From positions 1 through 64,000 of the forward strand of contig JAQBPX010000034.1 of assembly GCA_028287305.1 (NCBI GenBank): 64,000 nt of DNA, read 5' to 3'. How positions within the stretch are numbered: the first letter of the stretch is position 1; the number at the start of each line of letters is the position of its first letter. The DNA is from Gemmatimonadota bacterium. GTDB taxonomy: Bacteria; Gemmatimonadota; Gemmatimonadetes; Gemmatimonadales; Gemmatimonadaceae. The position numbers and the translations under genes were made by a program. This document shows, piece by piece, positions 48,637 to 56,417 of this stretch. Below the pieces are notes generated by a model. That model was not told the origin of the DNA, did not search any database, and worked only from the letters and a program-made list of their open reading frames with translations.

Positions 48637-48894
48637 ATGACTAGCCACATCTCCGCCGCTGGGAACACAGTGGTGCCGGCGCTGCTCGCTTTGGAGGCAC
48701 TCGGCTTTCGCGTCGAGGTCACTGCCGGTGCACAGTCCAGTTGCCAAGCCTTTCGCGGAGACGAGAGCTACTCCGCCGGCGACCCGGTGACAGTCCTTGG
48801 GCTCGTCCGCCTCGTTGAGCTCAGAAGCTGGGATTGGGAAGCGAGCGACCGCGATATCGATCTCACCTTGAATCGGTTCGCGCTCGGGGGCTGA
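48637..48894 (+). CDS. small protein of unknown function (island gene 1)
   Basis: I do not recognise this 85-aa protein with certainty. It starts ISAAGNTVVPALLALEALGF, has a hydrophobic/aromatic middle (VTVLGLVRLVELRSWDWEAS) and ends with a short helix (DIDLTLNRFALGG). It has no signal peptide or membrane segment. Coding potential is supported by the open frame and by the run of similarly sized co-directional genes after it. Base composition is less GC-rich than the flanking core genes. Confidence 0.55.
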   Translation: MTSHISAAGNTVVPALLALEALGFRVEVTAGAQSSCQAFRGDESYSAGDPVTVLGLVRLVELRSWDWEASDRDIDLTLNRFALGG

Positions 48895-48969
48895 CCTTCC
48901 AGCGGACCTCGCGGACTAGCAACACTATCTGTGACGCTCGCAACCGACGTTGGACCCTAGGCGCAGCGC

Positions 48970-48975
48970 TACAAT
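48970..48975 (+). promoter_or_regulatory. -10 box before island gene 2 (possible leaderless start)
   Basis: TACAAT lies 8 bases before the ATG at 48984. A TTGGAC at 48950-48955 is only 14 bases away, so the -35 is poor. Confidence 0.4.
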
Positions 48976-48983
48976 CGGACTGA

Positions 48984-49226
48984 ATGCCCACTCAACGAGA
49001 TCTCTCGTTACTGCTCGATGACCTTTGTTCATCGCTAGGAATCTGCCTGGCGCCCGAGCAGCGGGCTGCCCTTGTTTCGACGGTGCCGGCCACTGCAGGT
49101 GCCTTCGTTGAGGCCGTCGTGCGAGCGGAGGGTCTCGCCTTGCGCGCGCTGGATGCGCGCCTGGCGCGGCAGATCGAGTCCAAGGTTGCGGTCACCTTCG
49201 CTCGCGATCACGTTGATGACGCCTAG
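48984..49226 (+). CDS. small protein of unknown function (island gene 2)
   Basis: This 80-aa, predicted all-helical protein reads RDLSLLLDDLCSSLGICLAP, then AFVEAVVRAEGLALRALDAR and a basic-acidic end. No domain was recognised and there is no signal peptide. A good -10 box sits directly upstream. Its size and character are those of a small regulatory or immunity-like protein, but that is only an impression. Confidence 0.55.
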   Translation: MPTQRDLSLLLDDLCSSLGICLAPEQRAALVSTVPATAGAFVEAVVRAEGLALRALDARLARQIESKVAVTFARDHVDDA

Positions 49227-49328
49227 CGTTGCGCTGGATCAACTGGAATTAATTGTGGCTTCTTCGTTCAACTCCTCCGCGCGAAGCTGCGGCGTTGCAC
49301 CACAGCAGGCGACCTCTGGAAACGATCG

Positions 49329-49640
49329 ATGAGAGACGTTCCACAGCGCATTACCGTGGAGAATTCTACTGATCGTCCGCTCATGTTCATTCTGGAGCCG
49401 TGGGCCAACGAATATCCCATGGCACCGGGCGAGCGTTTTGTCGTAGAGGGCAACGGACCAGAGGGCGGAACTTTCTCAATCGAGTCGACGGAGGATGGAG
49501 AGAACGTGGTTGTCTGGGCGTGGGACGGTTCGGATGCCCGAGTCCTCCGAGAGGATGGTACCGTTGTCGCCGACTGGACGGAGCTTCGCGTACCCAACTT
49601 TCAAGAACTCGATCGGCAACGCGATGGCTCGAATCAATGA
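49329..49640 (+). CDS. small beta-rich protein of unknown function (island gene 3)
   Basis: This 103-aa acidic protein is probably a beta-sandwich: RITVENSTDRPLMFILEPWA, MAPGERFVVEGNGPEGG, ENVVVWAWDGSDARVL. Trp and acidic residues are abundant. I do not know its function. Codon choice includes more A/T-ending codons than neighbouring core genes. The stop overlaps the start of the next gene (ATGA at 49637), so the two are coupled. Confidence 0.6.
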   Translation: MRDVPQRITVENSTDRPLMFILEPWANEYPMAPGERFVVEGNGPEGGTFSIESTEDGENVVVWAWDGSDARVLREDGTVVADWTELRVPNFQELDRQRDGSNQ

Positions 49641-50134
49641 AGAGCCTCTTCCTCGCAGTCCTCATGAGTGCGATCGCAGTCGCACCAATTGAGGCGCAGG
49701 CGAAACCTTCCGCGCCCGTAACACTGATCGCGAGTCTTTACGCCGCATTCGCCTGTGAGGCCGTCGTCGATGCACCGGGCTGCGATAGCACGCATGAACT
49801 CATGGACCAGCCCAAGCCTGTTCTTGCAAGGTATTTCGACGCGCAGATGGTGCGGCTGTGGCTGGCCGATCGCAAGTGCGCCGCGCAGTCACGCGAGATC
49901 TGCAGCCTGGACTTCGCACCGATGTGGTCCTCGCAGGATCCGATCGGGACCACAGTCAGAATTCTGCCGACCAACGACCCGAGACTCGTCGATGTCGAGC
50001 TGCTGAGTCCTCAGGGCAAGACCAGGCAGCTGTTGCGGTATACGCTCGTGAAGACGCCGCAGGGTTGGCGAATACACGACATCTCGCTGGGGAAGGAGTG
50101 GTCGCTCCTTGCATTGCTTTCACGCAAGCCCTAG
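49637..50134 (+). CDS. secreted protein of unknown function (island gene 4)
   Basis: This 165-aa protein has a signal peptide (MKSLFLAVLMSAIAVAPIEAQA). The mature part has four Cys (CEAVVDAPGC, KCAAQSREIC) that could form two disulfides, and a C-terminal strand pattern LLRYTLVKTPQGWRIHDISL typical of NTF2-like/DUF3828-type exported domains. That assignment is tentative. The ATG at 49637 overlaps the preceding gene; the longer open frame upstream is in the wrong context. Confidence 0.6.
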   Translation: MKSLFLAVLMSAIAVAPIEAQAKPSAPVTLIASLYAAFACEAVVDAPGCDSTHELMDQPKPVLARYFDAQMVRLWLADRKCAAQSREICSLDFAPMWSSQDPIGTTVRILPTNDPRLVDVELLSPQGKTRQLLRYTLVKTPQGWRIHDISLGKEWSLLALLSRKP

Positions 50135-50145
50135 GTGACTTCCTC

Positions 50146-50583
50146 GTGAAAGAAATAGTACTGCAATATTTCTTCAAGGGACACGCCACTGCTCAGGAAC
50201 TCGCGACTGACGTATCAGGCGCCTTCGATAGAACGACTGATCCCGGAGGAACCATCCTCTCGCAACTTCGCGCTGTCGAGATGAACCACGAGTTCACCGT
50301 CGATCCGGGGCACCTGATCAAGCTCGTCGACGCCGTTCAGGCGGGAGCTCTGGATCTCGATGCGCTCGATACAATCTGCTTCTGCCTCGAAGCGTCGGGC
50401 AATTTCACCTGGGATGCCGACACGCCCGATGGAGAGCGCGTCGCGAATGGCCTCTTCTGGCTCGGCAGCCCCGAGGTCAACTATGCGTTGACCGAGTCAG
50501 TGATGGCGAAGATTCGCGACTACCTGGTAACCGGCAGGGAATCGTTCACCGACGATGACCCTCGGTCCCCGGCGGAAGGCTAA
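50146..50583 (+). CDS. protein of unknown function (island gene 5)
   Basis: This 145-aa protein starts at GTG 50146 (AGG about 10 bases upstream), 11 bp after the previous gene. Blocks include FFKGHATAQELATDVSGAFD, HLIKLVDAVQAGALDLDALD and the clustered CFCLEASGNFTWD, ending acidic. Predicted mostly helical and soluble. No family was assigned. Its TAA stop overlaps the stop of the convergent ptsN gene (CTAA), which marks the right edge of the small-gene block. Confidence 0.6.
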   Translation: MKEIVLQYFFKGHATAQELATDVSGAFDRTTDPGGTILSQLRAVEMNHEFTVDPGHLIKLVDAVQAGALDLDALDTICFCLEASGNFTWDADTPDGERVANGLFWLGSPEVNYALTESVMAKIRDYLVTGRESFTDDDPRSPAEG

Positions 50584-51032
50584 ACGCCCTTCTCCTCGAG
50601 CAACGCCAGAAACTGCTTCGGCTCGGTCAGTCCCAGCAGGCGCTCCGGCACGTCGGGCTCCTTGCTGAACTGGGCGATCTTGCCGAGCACCGGCAGGTAC
50701 TGGTTCGACACCTCGAGCGGCGGCGCGACGATCAGGAAGAAGAAGTGCACCGGCTTCTCGTCGATCGCCTTGAAGTCCACGCCATTCGGCTTCCGGCCGA
50801 ACGCGACGCGCAGCTTGTTCACCACCAGCGAGCGACAATGCGGGATCGCGATGCCGCGACCGATCCCCGTCGACCCCAGGTTCTCGCGGCGCTTCAGCAT
50901 CTTGAAGAGCATCCCCTCCGACTTCTCGTCGAGCTTCAGCAGGGCGATGAGCTCCTTGAGGATCTCATCCTTGCCGGTCCCTTCGAGGTCGAGCTTGATC
51001 GCGTCTTCGCTGAAGAACTCGCGCAGTTCCAT
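50580..51032 (-). CDS. ptsN: PTS EIIA-type phosphotransfer protein (PtsN/fructose type)
   Basis: This is 150 aa from ATG 51032. The EIIA-fructose/PtsN domain is clear: REFFSEDAIKLDLEGTGKDE, LGSTGIGRGIAIPHCRSLVV with the phosphorylatable His in PHCR, and VHFFFLIVAPP. It is a signalling phosphotransfer protein (PTS-Ntr) or, less likely, part of a sugar transporter; no EIIB/EIIC or rpoN genes are adjacent. It is transcribed divergently from dusB. Longer in-frame starts would lie across its own promoter. Confidence 0.88.
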   Translation of the reverse strand: MELREFFSEDAIKLDLEGTGKDEILKELIALLKLDEKSEGMLFKMLKRRENLGSTGIGRGIAIPHCRSLVVNKLRVAFGRKPNGVDFKAIDEKPVHFFFLIVAPPLEVSNQYLPVLGKIAQFSKEPDVPERLLGLTEPKQFLALLEEKGV

Positions 51033-51063
51033 CGGGGCACCTGGTTCGTGGGTTCGAAGGCGG

Positions 51064-51092
51064 AACATAACCGACGGCCCGAAGGGGGTCAA
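51064..51092 (-). promoter_or_regulatory. promoter of ptsN
   Basis: On the minus strand TTGACC (51092-51087) and TATGTT (51069-51064) are 17 bases apart, predicting a leader of about 25 bases before ATG 51032. Confidence 0.65.
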
Positions 51093-51101
51093 ATGCTGGC
51101 G

Positions 51102-51130
51102 TTGCTTGCACTTCCGCGTTTGGCTAACTT
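51102..51130 (+). promoter_or_regulatory. promoter of dusB-larB (leaderless)
   Basis: TTGCTT (51102-51107) and TAACTT (51125-51130) are 17 bases apart and the dusB GTG follows after 6 bases, so transcription should begin at the start codon. It is back to back with the ptsN promoter, 9 bases between -35 boxes. Confidence 0.65.
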
Positions 51131-51136
51131 GGTGGA

Positions 51137-52141
51137 GTGAACCGCTTTCCGTTCCCCGTTGAGGCCGACGTGCCGCTGTACCTGGCACCCATGGCCGGCG
51201 TGTCCGAGTCGCCCTTCCGGCGCCTCTGCCACCGCTATGGCGCCGACGTCGTGGTCACCGAATTCCTCTCGGCCGAAGGCATCCGCCGGGAGAACCCCGC
51301 CACCATCTCCAAGCTGCGCTTCGGCGCCGATGAGCACCCGGTGGGCGTCCAGATCTTCGGCGCCGAGCCCGACGCCATGGGCGAGGCCGCTGCTCTCGTC
51401 TCGGACGTGTTCCACCCCGACTTCATCGACATCAACTTCGGTTGCCCGGTGAAGAAGGTGGTGCGTCGCAACGGCGGTTCCGGCTGCCTCCGCGACCTCG
51501 ACCTGGTGCAGCAGGTGATCCGCGCCGTGAAGCGCTCCACCAGCCTGCCGACCACGGTCAAGATCCGCAGCGGCTGGAACGAGGAGATGCGCGATCCGGT
51601 CACCATCGCACTGCGCTGCCAAGATGCAGGCGCCACCGCGCTCGCCCTCCACCCGCGCACGCGCACGCAGATGTACACCGGCCACGCGCACTGGGACGAG
51701 ATTGCCGCGGTGAAGCAGGCGCTCGACATCCCCGTGATCGGCAACGGCGACATCAAGACCGCCGAGGACGCCTTCCGCATGCTCAACGAGACGCACTGCG
51801 ACGCGATCATGATCGCGCGCGGCTCCTTCGGGCAGCCCTGGATCTTCAACCAGGTGAAGGACCTCATGGCCGGCATCCCCATGCGCCCCGCGCCCCCCGT
51901 GGAGGAGCGCTTCGCGATCGCGCTCGATCACGCGCGCATGGTGCAGGGTTACGAGGCCGATCCCACCGGCGCCGCGCTCGAGTTCCGCAAGCACCTCGGC
52001 TGGTACGTGAAGGGCCTCCCCGGTTCGGCGGAGCTGCGCAAGAAGCTCCACGCCGTGACGCACTTCGACGAGGTCGAGGCGATCTTCACGAACTACCTGG
52101 CGAATCGCGAGCGATTCACGGAAGAGCAAGAGGCGGCCTGA
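51137..52141 (+). CDS. dusB: tRNA-dihydrouridine synthase
   Basis: This 334-aa FMN enzyme reduces uridine in the tRNA D-loop. Motifs are LAPMAGVSESPFRRLCHRYGA, VQIFGAEPDAMGEAA, DINFGCPVKKVVRRNGGSGCL with the catalytic Cys region, LHPRTRTQMYTGHAHW and VIGNGDIKTAEDA with ARGSFGQPWIF. The start is GTG 51137 at the predicted transcription start. DusB-type is the closest call; it lies 2 bp before larB. Confidence 0.92.
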   Translation: MNRFPFPVEADVPLYLAPMAGVSESPFRRLCHRYGADVVVTEFLSAEGIRRENPATISKLRFGADEHPVGVQIFGAEPDAMGEAAALVSDVFHPDFIDINFGCPVKKVVRRNGGSGCLRDLDLVQQVIRAVKRSTSLPTTVKIRSGWNEEMRDPVTIALRCQDAGATALALHPRTRTQMYTGHAHWDEIAAVKQALDIPVIGNGDIKTAEDAFRMLNETHCDAIMIARGSFGQPWIFNQVKDLMAGIPMRPAPPVEERFAIALDHARMVQGYEADPTGAALEFRKHLGWYVKGLPGSAELRKKLHAVTHFDEVEAIFTNYLANRERFTEEQEAA

Positions 52142-52143
52142 CC

Positions 52144-52893
52144 GTGCGCCGCGAGCAGGTGGAACAGTTGCTCGCACAGGTGAAGGGCGGTGAGCTCGAC
52201 GTAGCCGCCGCGCTCGACCGGTTGTCCTTCGCGCCCGCCGAGAGCCTGGGCTACGCCACGATCGACCATCATCGCGCGCTCCGCCAGGGATTTCCCGAGG
52301 TCATCTTCGGGGAGGGGAAGGACGTCACCCACCTCGTGGGCATCGCCGAGCGCATCGCCGAGCGAGGCGACGGATTGCTCGTCACGCGACTCGCGCCCGC
52401 AGCGGCGCCGGCACTCTCCGCGACGATTCCGGGCATCGAGCTCAACGCACTGGGACGCACGGCGTATCTCGCCCCGAAGGTGCCCACGCCGGCGGGCACC
52501 GGCACCGTGTTGGTCGTCACAGCCGGCACCTCCGACCTGCCGGTGGCCGAGGAAGCGGCCGTCACGAGCACGGCGATGGGTGACAGCGTCGCGCGTCTCA
52601 CCGACGTAGGCGTCGCAGGAATTCATCGGCTGCTGTCGCGCACCGACGCACTGGCGGAAGCGCGCGTGATCATCGTCTGCGCGGGGATGGACGGCGCGCT
52701 AGCGAGCGTGATCGGCGGGCTGGTGCGCGTGCCGGTGATCGCGGTGCCCACGAGCGTGGGATACGGCGCGGCGTTCGGTGGCCTGGCGCCACTGTTGACG
52801 ATGCTCAACAGCTGCGCGGCCGGCGTGACCGTGGTCAACATCGACAACGGGTTCGGCGCCGCGATGGCCGCGGCGCGCATCACGCACGCCTGA
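52144..52893 (+). CDS. larB: nickel-pincer cofactor biosynthesis protein LarB (PurE-like carboxylase)
   Basis: This is 249 aa from GTG 52144. The N-terminal part reads VRREQVEQLLAQVKGGELDV with ATIDHHRALRQGFPEVIFGEGK. The C-terminal PurE-like Rossmann domain has VVTAGTSDLPVAEEA, DVGVAGIHRLL, CAGMDGALASVIGGLV and VPVIAVPTSVGYGAAFGGLAPLL. LarB carboxylates and hydrolyses nicotinate adenine dinucleotide in the route to the lactate racemase cofactor. No larC or larE is in the window; the next gene is a GGDEF protein. Confidence 0.9.
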   Translation: MRREQVEQLLAQVKGGELDVAAALDRLSFAPAESLGYATIDHHRALRQGFPEVIFGEGKDVTHLVGIAERIAERGDGLLVTRLAPAAAPALSATIPGIELNALGRTAYLAPKVPTPAGTGTVLVVTAGTSDLPVAEEAAVTSTAMGDSVARLTDVGVAGIHRLLSRTDALAEARVIIVCAGMDGALASVIGGLVRVPVIAVPTSVGYGAAFGGLAPLLTMLNSCAAGVTVVNIDNGFGAAMAAARITHA

Positions 52894-52901
52894 GCCGCGG
52901 C

Positions 52902-54581
52902 ATGCCTCCCCTCGGGTGGCTGTCCGCGGGTGCCGCAGTCATCGTTGCAGGCGCTGCGGGCTGGATCGCCGCGCGACTGAAGCGCGACAGCGCAACGACG
53001 ATCGAAGCACACACCGGCGAGATTCCCGCGCAGGGCGGCCGCGTGCGCGCGCTCATGTCGCACACGCCGGCGCGACGCAGGCTCTCCACGCAGGGTGCAC
53101 TCTCCGACCTGCGCGGCGAGGTGCAGCGCGGCGTCGAACTGCGCGAGGCCGAGCAGGACCTCGGCGTCCTCACGCGCACGCTGGCCGACGTGCGCGATGC
53201 ATTCGGCGCCGAGGAGGCGGTGCTCTGGCGCTGGCTGGAGCAGCGAGACTCGCTGCAGCCTGCCGCGTGGAGTACGCTGCAGGCGGAGCGGCCGCGCCAC
53301 TTCCGCCTGGACGAATGGGCGCCGCTGCTGCGCTGGTCGGCGGAGGAGCGCGTGGTGCAGTGCGACGCCGACGAGGGAAGCGTGCACGTGGTGGCCGCGC
53401 CGCTCGTGGTGCAGGAGCGACTGTTCGGCGTGCTGAGCGTCTCGAGTGCATCGGGGCTGCTGATGGGGCGCGCCGACGTGCGCGAGTGGGGGCAGCGCTA
53501 CGCGAAGCAGGTGGAGACACTGCTCGAGATGTTCGAGCTCCGTCGCGAGTACGGGCGGCACATGCGCCAGAGCAGCGCGCTGCTCGGCGCCGTGCAGCGC
53601 ATCCAGTCGCACACCACGCACGAGGCATTGAGCCGCGCGATTTGTGAAACCGCCCTCGAGGTGACGTCCGCCAGCGCGAGCGCCCTCGTGCGCTGGTACC
53701 CGGACCGCAACGAGGGCGAGGTGCAGGCGACGAGCGCGGGAATGAGCGTGAAGGGCGCTACCGTGGTGAGCCCCGACTCGCTGACGGCGGGGGCCTGCCG
53801 CGACGGGCTGCCGGTGGTGATCGAGGACGCCGTGCTGATGCACGCGAGCGCCAGCCTGCTGGTGAAGGGCGACCATGCGTCGTCGTGCGGCTCGCTGGCG
53901 GTGATGCCACTCGGACGCGACGGGCGGACCCTGGGGGCCATCGTCATCACCTCGCCCACTGGAGGCGCGATCACGGCCGAGGAAGCGCGCAACGTGAGCG
54001 TGCTGGGGGCGGTAGCGGCTGCGTCGCTGGAGATCGTCTGGGAGATCGAGGAGGTCACGCAGCGCTCGCGCACGGATGCGCTCACGGGGCTCCGGAACCG
54101 CCGGGACTTCGACGTGCAGCTGGAGCGCCTGCTGTCGGAGTCGGACCGCTTCGGGCAGCCGGTGTCGCTGATCATCTGCGACGTGGACCACTTCAAGGCC
54201 GTGAACGACGGGCATGGCCACGAGGCAGGGGATGCCGTGCTGAGGCGGGTGGCGAAGATCCTCCAGGACGGCGTGCGGACCGTGGACGTCTGCGCTCGCT
54301 ACGGCGGGGAGGAGATCGCGATGCTGCTCCCACAGACGTCGACGCAGGGGGCGGTGGAGCTGGCGGACAGGCTTCGGCGCGCGATAGCCCAGCACCCGCT
54401 GGAGTGGCAAGGAACCGCCGTGGCAGTGACGGCGAGCTTCGGAGTGGCCTGCTACCCGGAGACCGCGCGGGGGAGGGACTCGCTATTCCCATCGGCGGAC
54501 CGGGCGCTCTACGAAGCGAAGTCAGCGGGTAGAAACTGTGTCAAGTCAGCAGGCTCAACACCTGACCGGGCAAGCTCTTAG
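52902..54581 (+). CDS. GAF-GGDEF diguanylate cyclase
   Basis: This 559-aa protein has an N-terminal membrane segment (LGWLSAGAAVIVAGAAGWIAA), two GAF-like sensory regions (around EEAVLWRWLEQRDSLQ and ASALVRWYPDRNEGEV) and a C-terminal GGDEF domain starting RTDALTGLRNRRDFD. The active-site loop is GGEE at residues 468-471, an allowed variant, so it should make cyclic di-GMP. Metal-site segment ICDVDHFKAVNDGHGHEAGD is intact. I did not see the RxxD inhibitory site clearly. It starts 8 bp after larB. Confidence 0.9.
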   Translation: MPPLGWLSAGAAVIVAGAAGWIAARLKRDSATTIEAHTGEIPAQGGRVRALMSHTPARRRLSTQGALSDLRGEVQRGVELREAEQDLGVLTRTLADVRDAFGAEEAVLWRWLEQRDSLQPAAWSTLQAERPRHFRLDEWAPLLRWSAEERVVQCDADEGSVHVVAAPLVVQERLFGVLSVSSASGLLMGRADVREWGQRYAKQVETLLEMFELRREYGRHMRQSSALLGAVQRIQSHTTHEALSRAICETALEVTSASASALVRWYPDRNEGEVQATSAGMSVKGATVVSPDSLTAGACRDGLPVVIEDAVLMHASASLLVKGDHASSCGSLAVMPLGRDGRTLGAIVITSPTGGAITAEEARNVSVLGAVAAASLEIVWEIEEVTQRSRTDALTGLRNRRDFDVQLERLLSESDRFGQPVSLIICDVDHFKAVNDGHGHEAGDAVLRRVAKILQDGVRTVDVCARYGGEEIAMLLPQTSTQGAVELADRLRRAIAQHPLEWQGTAVAVTASFGVACYPETARGRDSLFPSADRALYEAKSAGRNCVKSAGSTPDRASS

Positions 54582-54605
54582 CCTGTGGCGAGGTAGCCTC
54601 AGAGG

Positions 54606-54634
54606 TTGCGTGAGGCGGGGCGACAGGGTATATT
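54606..54634 (+). promoter_or_regulatory. promoter of ssrA
   Basis: TTGCGT (54606-54611) and TATATT (54629-54634) are separated by 17 bases, 13 bases before the mature 5' end of tmRNA. Confidence 0.75.
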
Positions 54635-54647
54635 CCTTTTACCCTTA

Positions 54648-55005
54648 GGGGGCGACTGGCTTCGACGGGAGTCGTGAAGCTATGGCCGCGTGCTCAGGTC
54701 GACGGGAACCTGGTTAAACACCCGACAAAATTCCAACTGCCAACTCTAACCTGGCTCTTGCCGCGTAACTTTTAGTTACGCCCGCAAGTGGACGTAATGA
54801 AGCCCGCCCGGGGCGGCATTACGACCATCGCTAAATCTGGGCTGGCTCGTGGGCGCGTCCTCCGCTCATGAGTGAGATTCAGAAGGACTTACCTGATGGT
54901 GGGCGGCCCACTGGCCAGCCATCGGGAAAATCAATCGGTGGGATACGCACGTAGTGGTCGTGGTCGATCGTCATTCGGACCGGGGTTCGATTCCCCGCGC
55001 CTCCA
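54648..55005 (+). ncRNA. ssrA: transfer-messenger RNA (tmRNA)
   Basis: The 5' end GGGGGCGACTGGCTTCGACG and the 3' T-arm CGGGGTTCGATTCCCCG (54981-54997) are diagnostic. The acceptor pairs 54648-54654 with CGCCTCC at 54998-55004 (one G-U) and the discriminator is A55005. The CCA end is not encoded; the genome continues TTGG. The tag frame runs from GCC 54739 to TAA 54766-54768 and encodes ANSNLALAA. Just after it, CGTAAC/GTTACG forms a pseudoknot stem. tmRNA with SmpB rescues stalled ribosomes and tags the nascent protein for ClpXP-type proteolysis. Length about 358 nt. Confidence 0.96.
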
Positions 55006-55016
55006 TTGGTACCTGG

Positions 55017-55051
55017 ACGGGCTCATGCCATCACTGGCGTGGGCCCGTTTT
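55017..55051 (+). terminator. intrinsic terminator of ssrA
   Basis: A 14-bp stem (55017-55030 with 55035-55048, two G-U pairs) has a TCAC loop and is followed by TTTT, 11 bp beyond the tmRNA 3' end. Confidence 0.88.
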
Positions 55052-55100
55052 GGCATTCATCGGGGACTGTCTGAGAGGAGGATCTCTCGGCTCCTCGGAT

Positions 55101-55162
55101 TCCGAGGCAGCCCCGCGCAGCGGCAGACCCAAAGCGCCAAAAGAACTCAGCTACTCAACACC
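55101..55162. repeat. 62-bp direct repeat, left copy
   Basis: It matches 56418-56479 at 57 of 62 positions and lies in the 229-bp region between tmRNA and the lipoprotein gene. Apart from the terminator nothing else was seen in that region. Confidence 0.85.
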
Positions 55163-55234
55163 TCGAGCCACGGTTCATGGCCCTCGCGCCGCCCCATCCC
55201 CATGTTTGACCCCGAACTTCCACCGGGGACCACG

Positions 55235-56326
55235 ATGCGCCTGAAAGTCCTGCTGCTGGTCGCGGCCCTCACCGCATGCGCTTCACAGAGGCCCTCGCCG
55301 GCCGTCGAGGCAGCCGCGCCAGCCCTCCACGACGGCTGGAACACCATCGCCGGCCCACCCGGCACCGGCTGCGCCCAGGACTCCGCATTCCGGCTGCTCG
55401 TGCGCCCCGGCGCCCCCGACAAGCTCCTCATCTTCCTCAACGGGGGAGGCGCCTGCTGGCGCGCCGCCGACTGCAACACGAAGGGTCGCGGCACCTACAC
55501 CACGCGGGCCGACACGGCGAACGATCCCACGGGCGGCAACGGCATTTTCGCCACCGACAACCCGAAGAACCCGCTGCGCAACTTCACGATGGTGTTCGTC
55601 CCCTACTGCACCGGCGACGTACACCTCGGCGCGCGCACCTCTCAATACGAGCTCCCGGACAGCACCGCCCCCGGCGGCGTCCGTCGCTTCGCAGTCAGGC
55701 ACCAGGGCGCCGCCAACCTCGAGTTCGCGCTCTCGTGGGTGCAGTCCAACATCCGCAACCCAACCGTCATCGTCGTCACCGGCAGCAGCGCCGGCGCCAT
55801 TCCTTCGCCAGTGCTCGCGGAGCGACTCGCACTCGCGAACCGTCGCGCGCGCGTGGTGCAGTTGGGAGATGGTGCCGGCGCCTATCACACGCCTGGCACG
55901 CCGCGACTGATGTCACAGTGGGGCGCGACCGACTACCTACGCCGGGATCCTGTATATCGCGACCTCGACTCGGCGTCGTTCTACTTCGAGGCGCTCTACA
56001 CGCGAGCCGCGCACGCCGCGCCGCGCGTCACCTTCGCGCAGTACAACGCGGTGGATGATGCGACGCAGGGATTCTTTCTCTCCCTGCTCGGCATCCGCGG
56101 CATTCCCCTCTCGCACTTCCTCACGCTCGGACTCGACGAGCTGCACGCCGCGATTCCATCGTTTCGGGCCTACACCGCGCCAGGCCGAGTGCACACGATA
56201 CTGAGAAGCAACGCCGTCTACACGACCACCGTGGATGGGGTGGCGTTCGTGGACTGGCTAAGTGCGCTGGTCGAGGGTCGTGCGATTTCCGATGTGGGTG
56301 CGTCGCTCCTCGCGCCGGGCCATTAA
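55235..56326 (+). CDS. secreted pectinacetylesterase-like lipoprotein
   Basis: This is 363 aa from ATG 55235. A lipoprotein signal (MRLKVLLLVAALTACAS) puts it on the outer or inner membrane surface. The pectinacetylesterase/Notum-type fold is suggested by LLIFLNGGGACWRAADC (oxyanion loop with disulfide Cys), TMVFVPYCTGDVHLG, VIVVTGSSAGAIPSP (nucleophile Ser in GSSAGA) and the C-terminal His region HTILRSNAVYTTTVDG. It would remove acetyl esters from a polysaccharide. The long open frame upstream runs through tmRNA and is not coding. The gene is bracketed by a 62-bp direct repeat. Confidence 0.85.
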   Translation: MRLKVLLLVAALTACASQRPSPAVEAAAPALHDGWNTIAGPPGTGCAQDSAFRLLVRPGAPDKLLIFLNGGGACWRAADCNTKGRGTYTTRADTANDPTGGNGIFATDNPKNPLRNFTMVFVPYCTGDVHLGARTSQYELPDSTAPGGVRRFAVRHQGAANLEFALSWVQSNIRNPTVIVVTGSSAGAIPSPVLAERLALANRRARVVQLGDGAGAYHTPGTPRLMSQWGATDYLRRDPVYRDLDSASFYFEALYTRAAHAAPRVTFAQYNAVDDATQGFFLSLLGIRGIPLSHFLTLGLDELHAAIPSFRAYTAPGRVHTILRSNAVYTTTVDGVAFVDWLSALVEGRAISDVGASLLAPGH

Positions 56327-56334
56327 CAACGCAA

Positions 56335-56400
56335 GGACAACTGCCGAGAACTACTGGACCACGGCGGACTAAAAAGAGAAGAACTTTTCCGCGGTTGTCC
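56335..56400 (-). repeat. copy B of the GGACAA...TTGTCC intergenic repeat
   Basis: This 66-bp element on the minus strand has terminal inverted repeats (GGACAAC/GTTGTCC) and shares TAGTCCG and GGTCCAG in order with copy A at 30056-30119. The complementary GGCGGAC (56363-56369) and GTCCGCC (56397-56403), with AAAAG/CTTTT inside, could also form a hairpin between the convergent genes. Confidence 0.65.
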
Positions 56401-56417
56401 GCCCTCGTCTGCGAAAG

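Noticed and set aside
48637-49640. Toxin-antitoxin pair among the small island genes
   Set aside because: No toxin fold or antitoxin DNA-binding motif could be recognised; small size alone is not evidence.
54998-55005. tmRNA 3' end as the attachment site of an integrated element
   Set aside because: No duplicate of the tmRNA 3' end and no integrase gene were found downstream; the 62-bp repeat does not include tmRNA sequence.
54872-55234. N-terminal extension of the lipoprotein gene through tmRNA
   Set aside because: The region encodes the tmRNA 3' half and its terminator; a lipoprotein signal starts at 55235.
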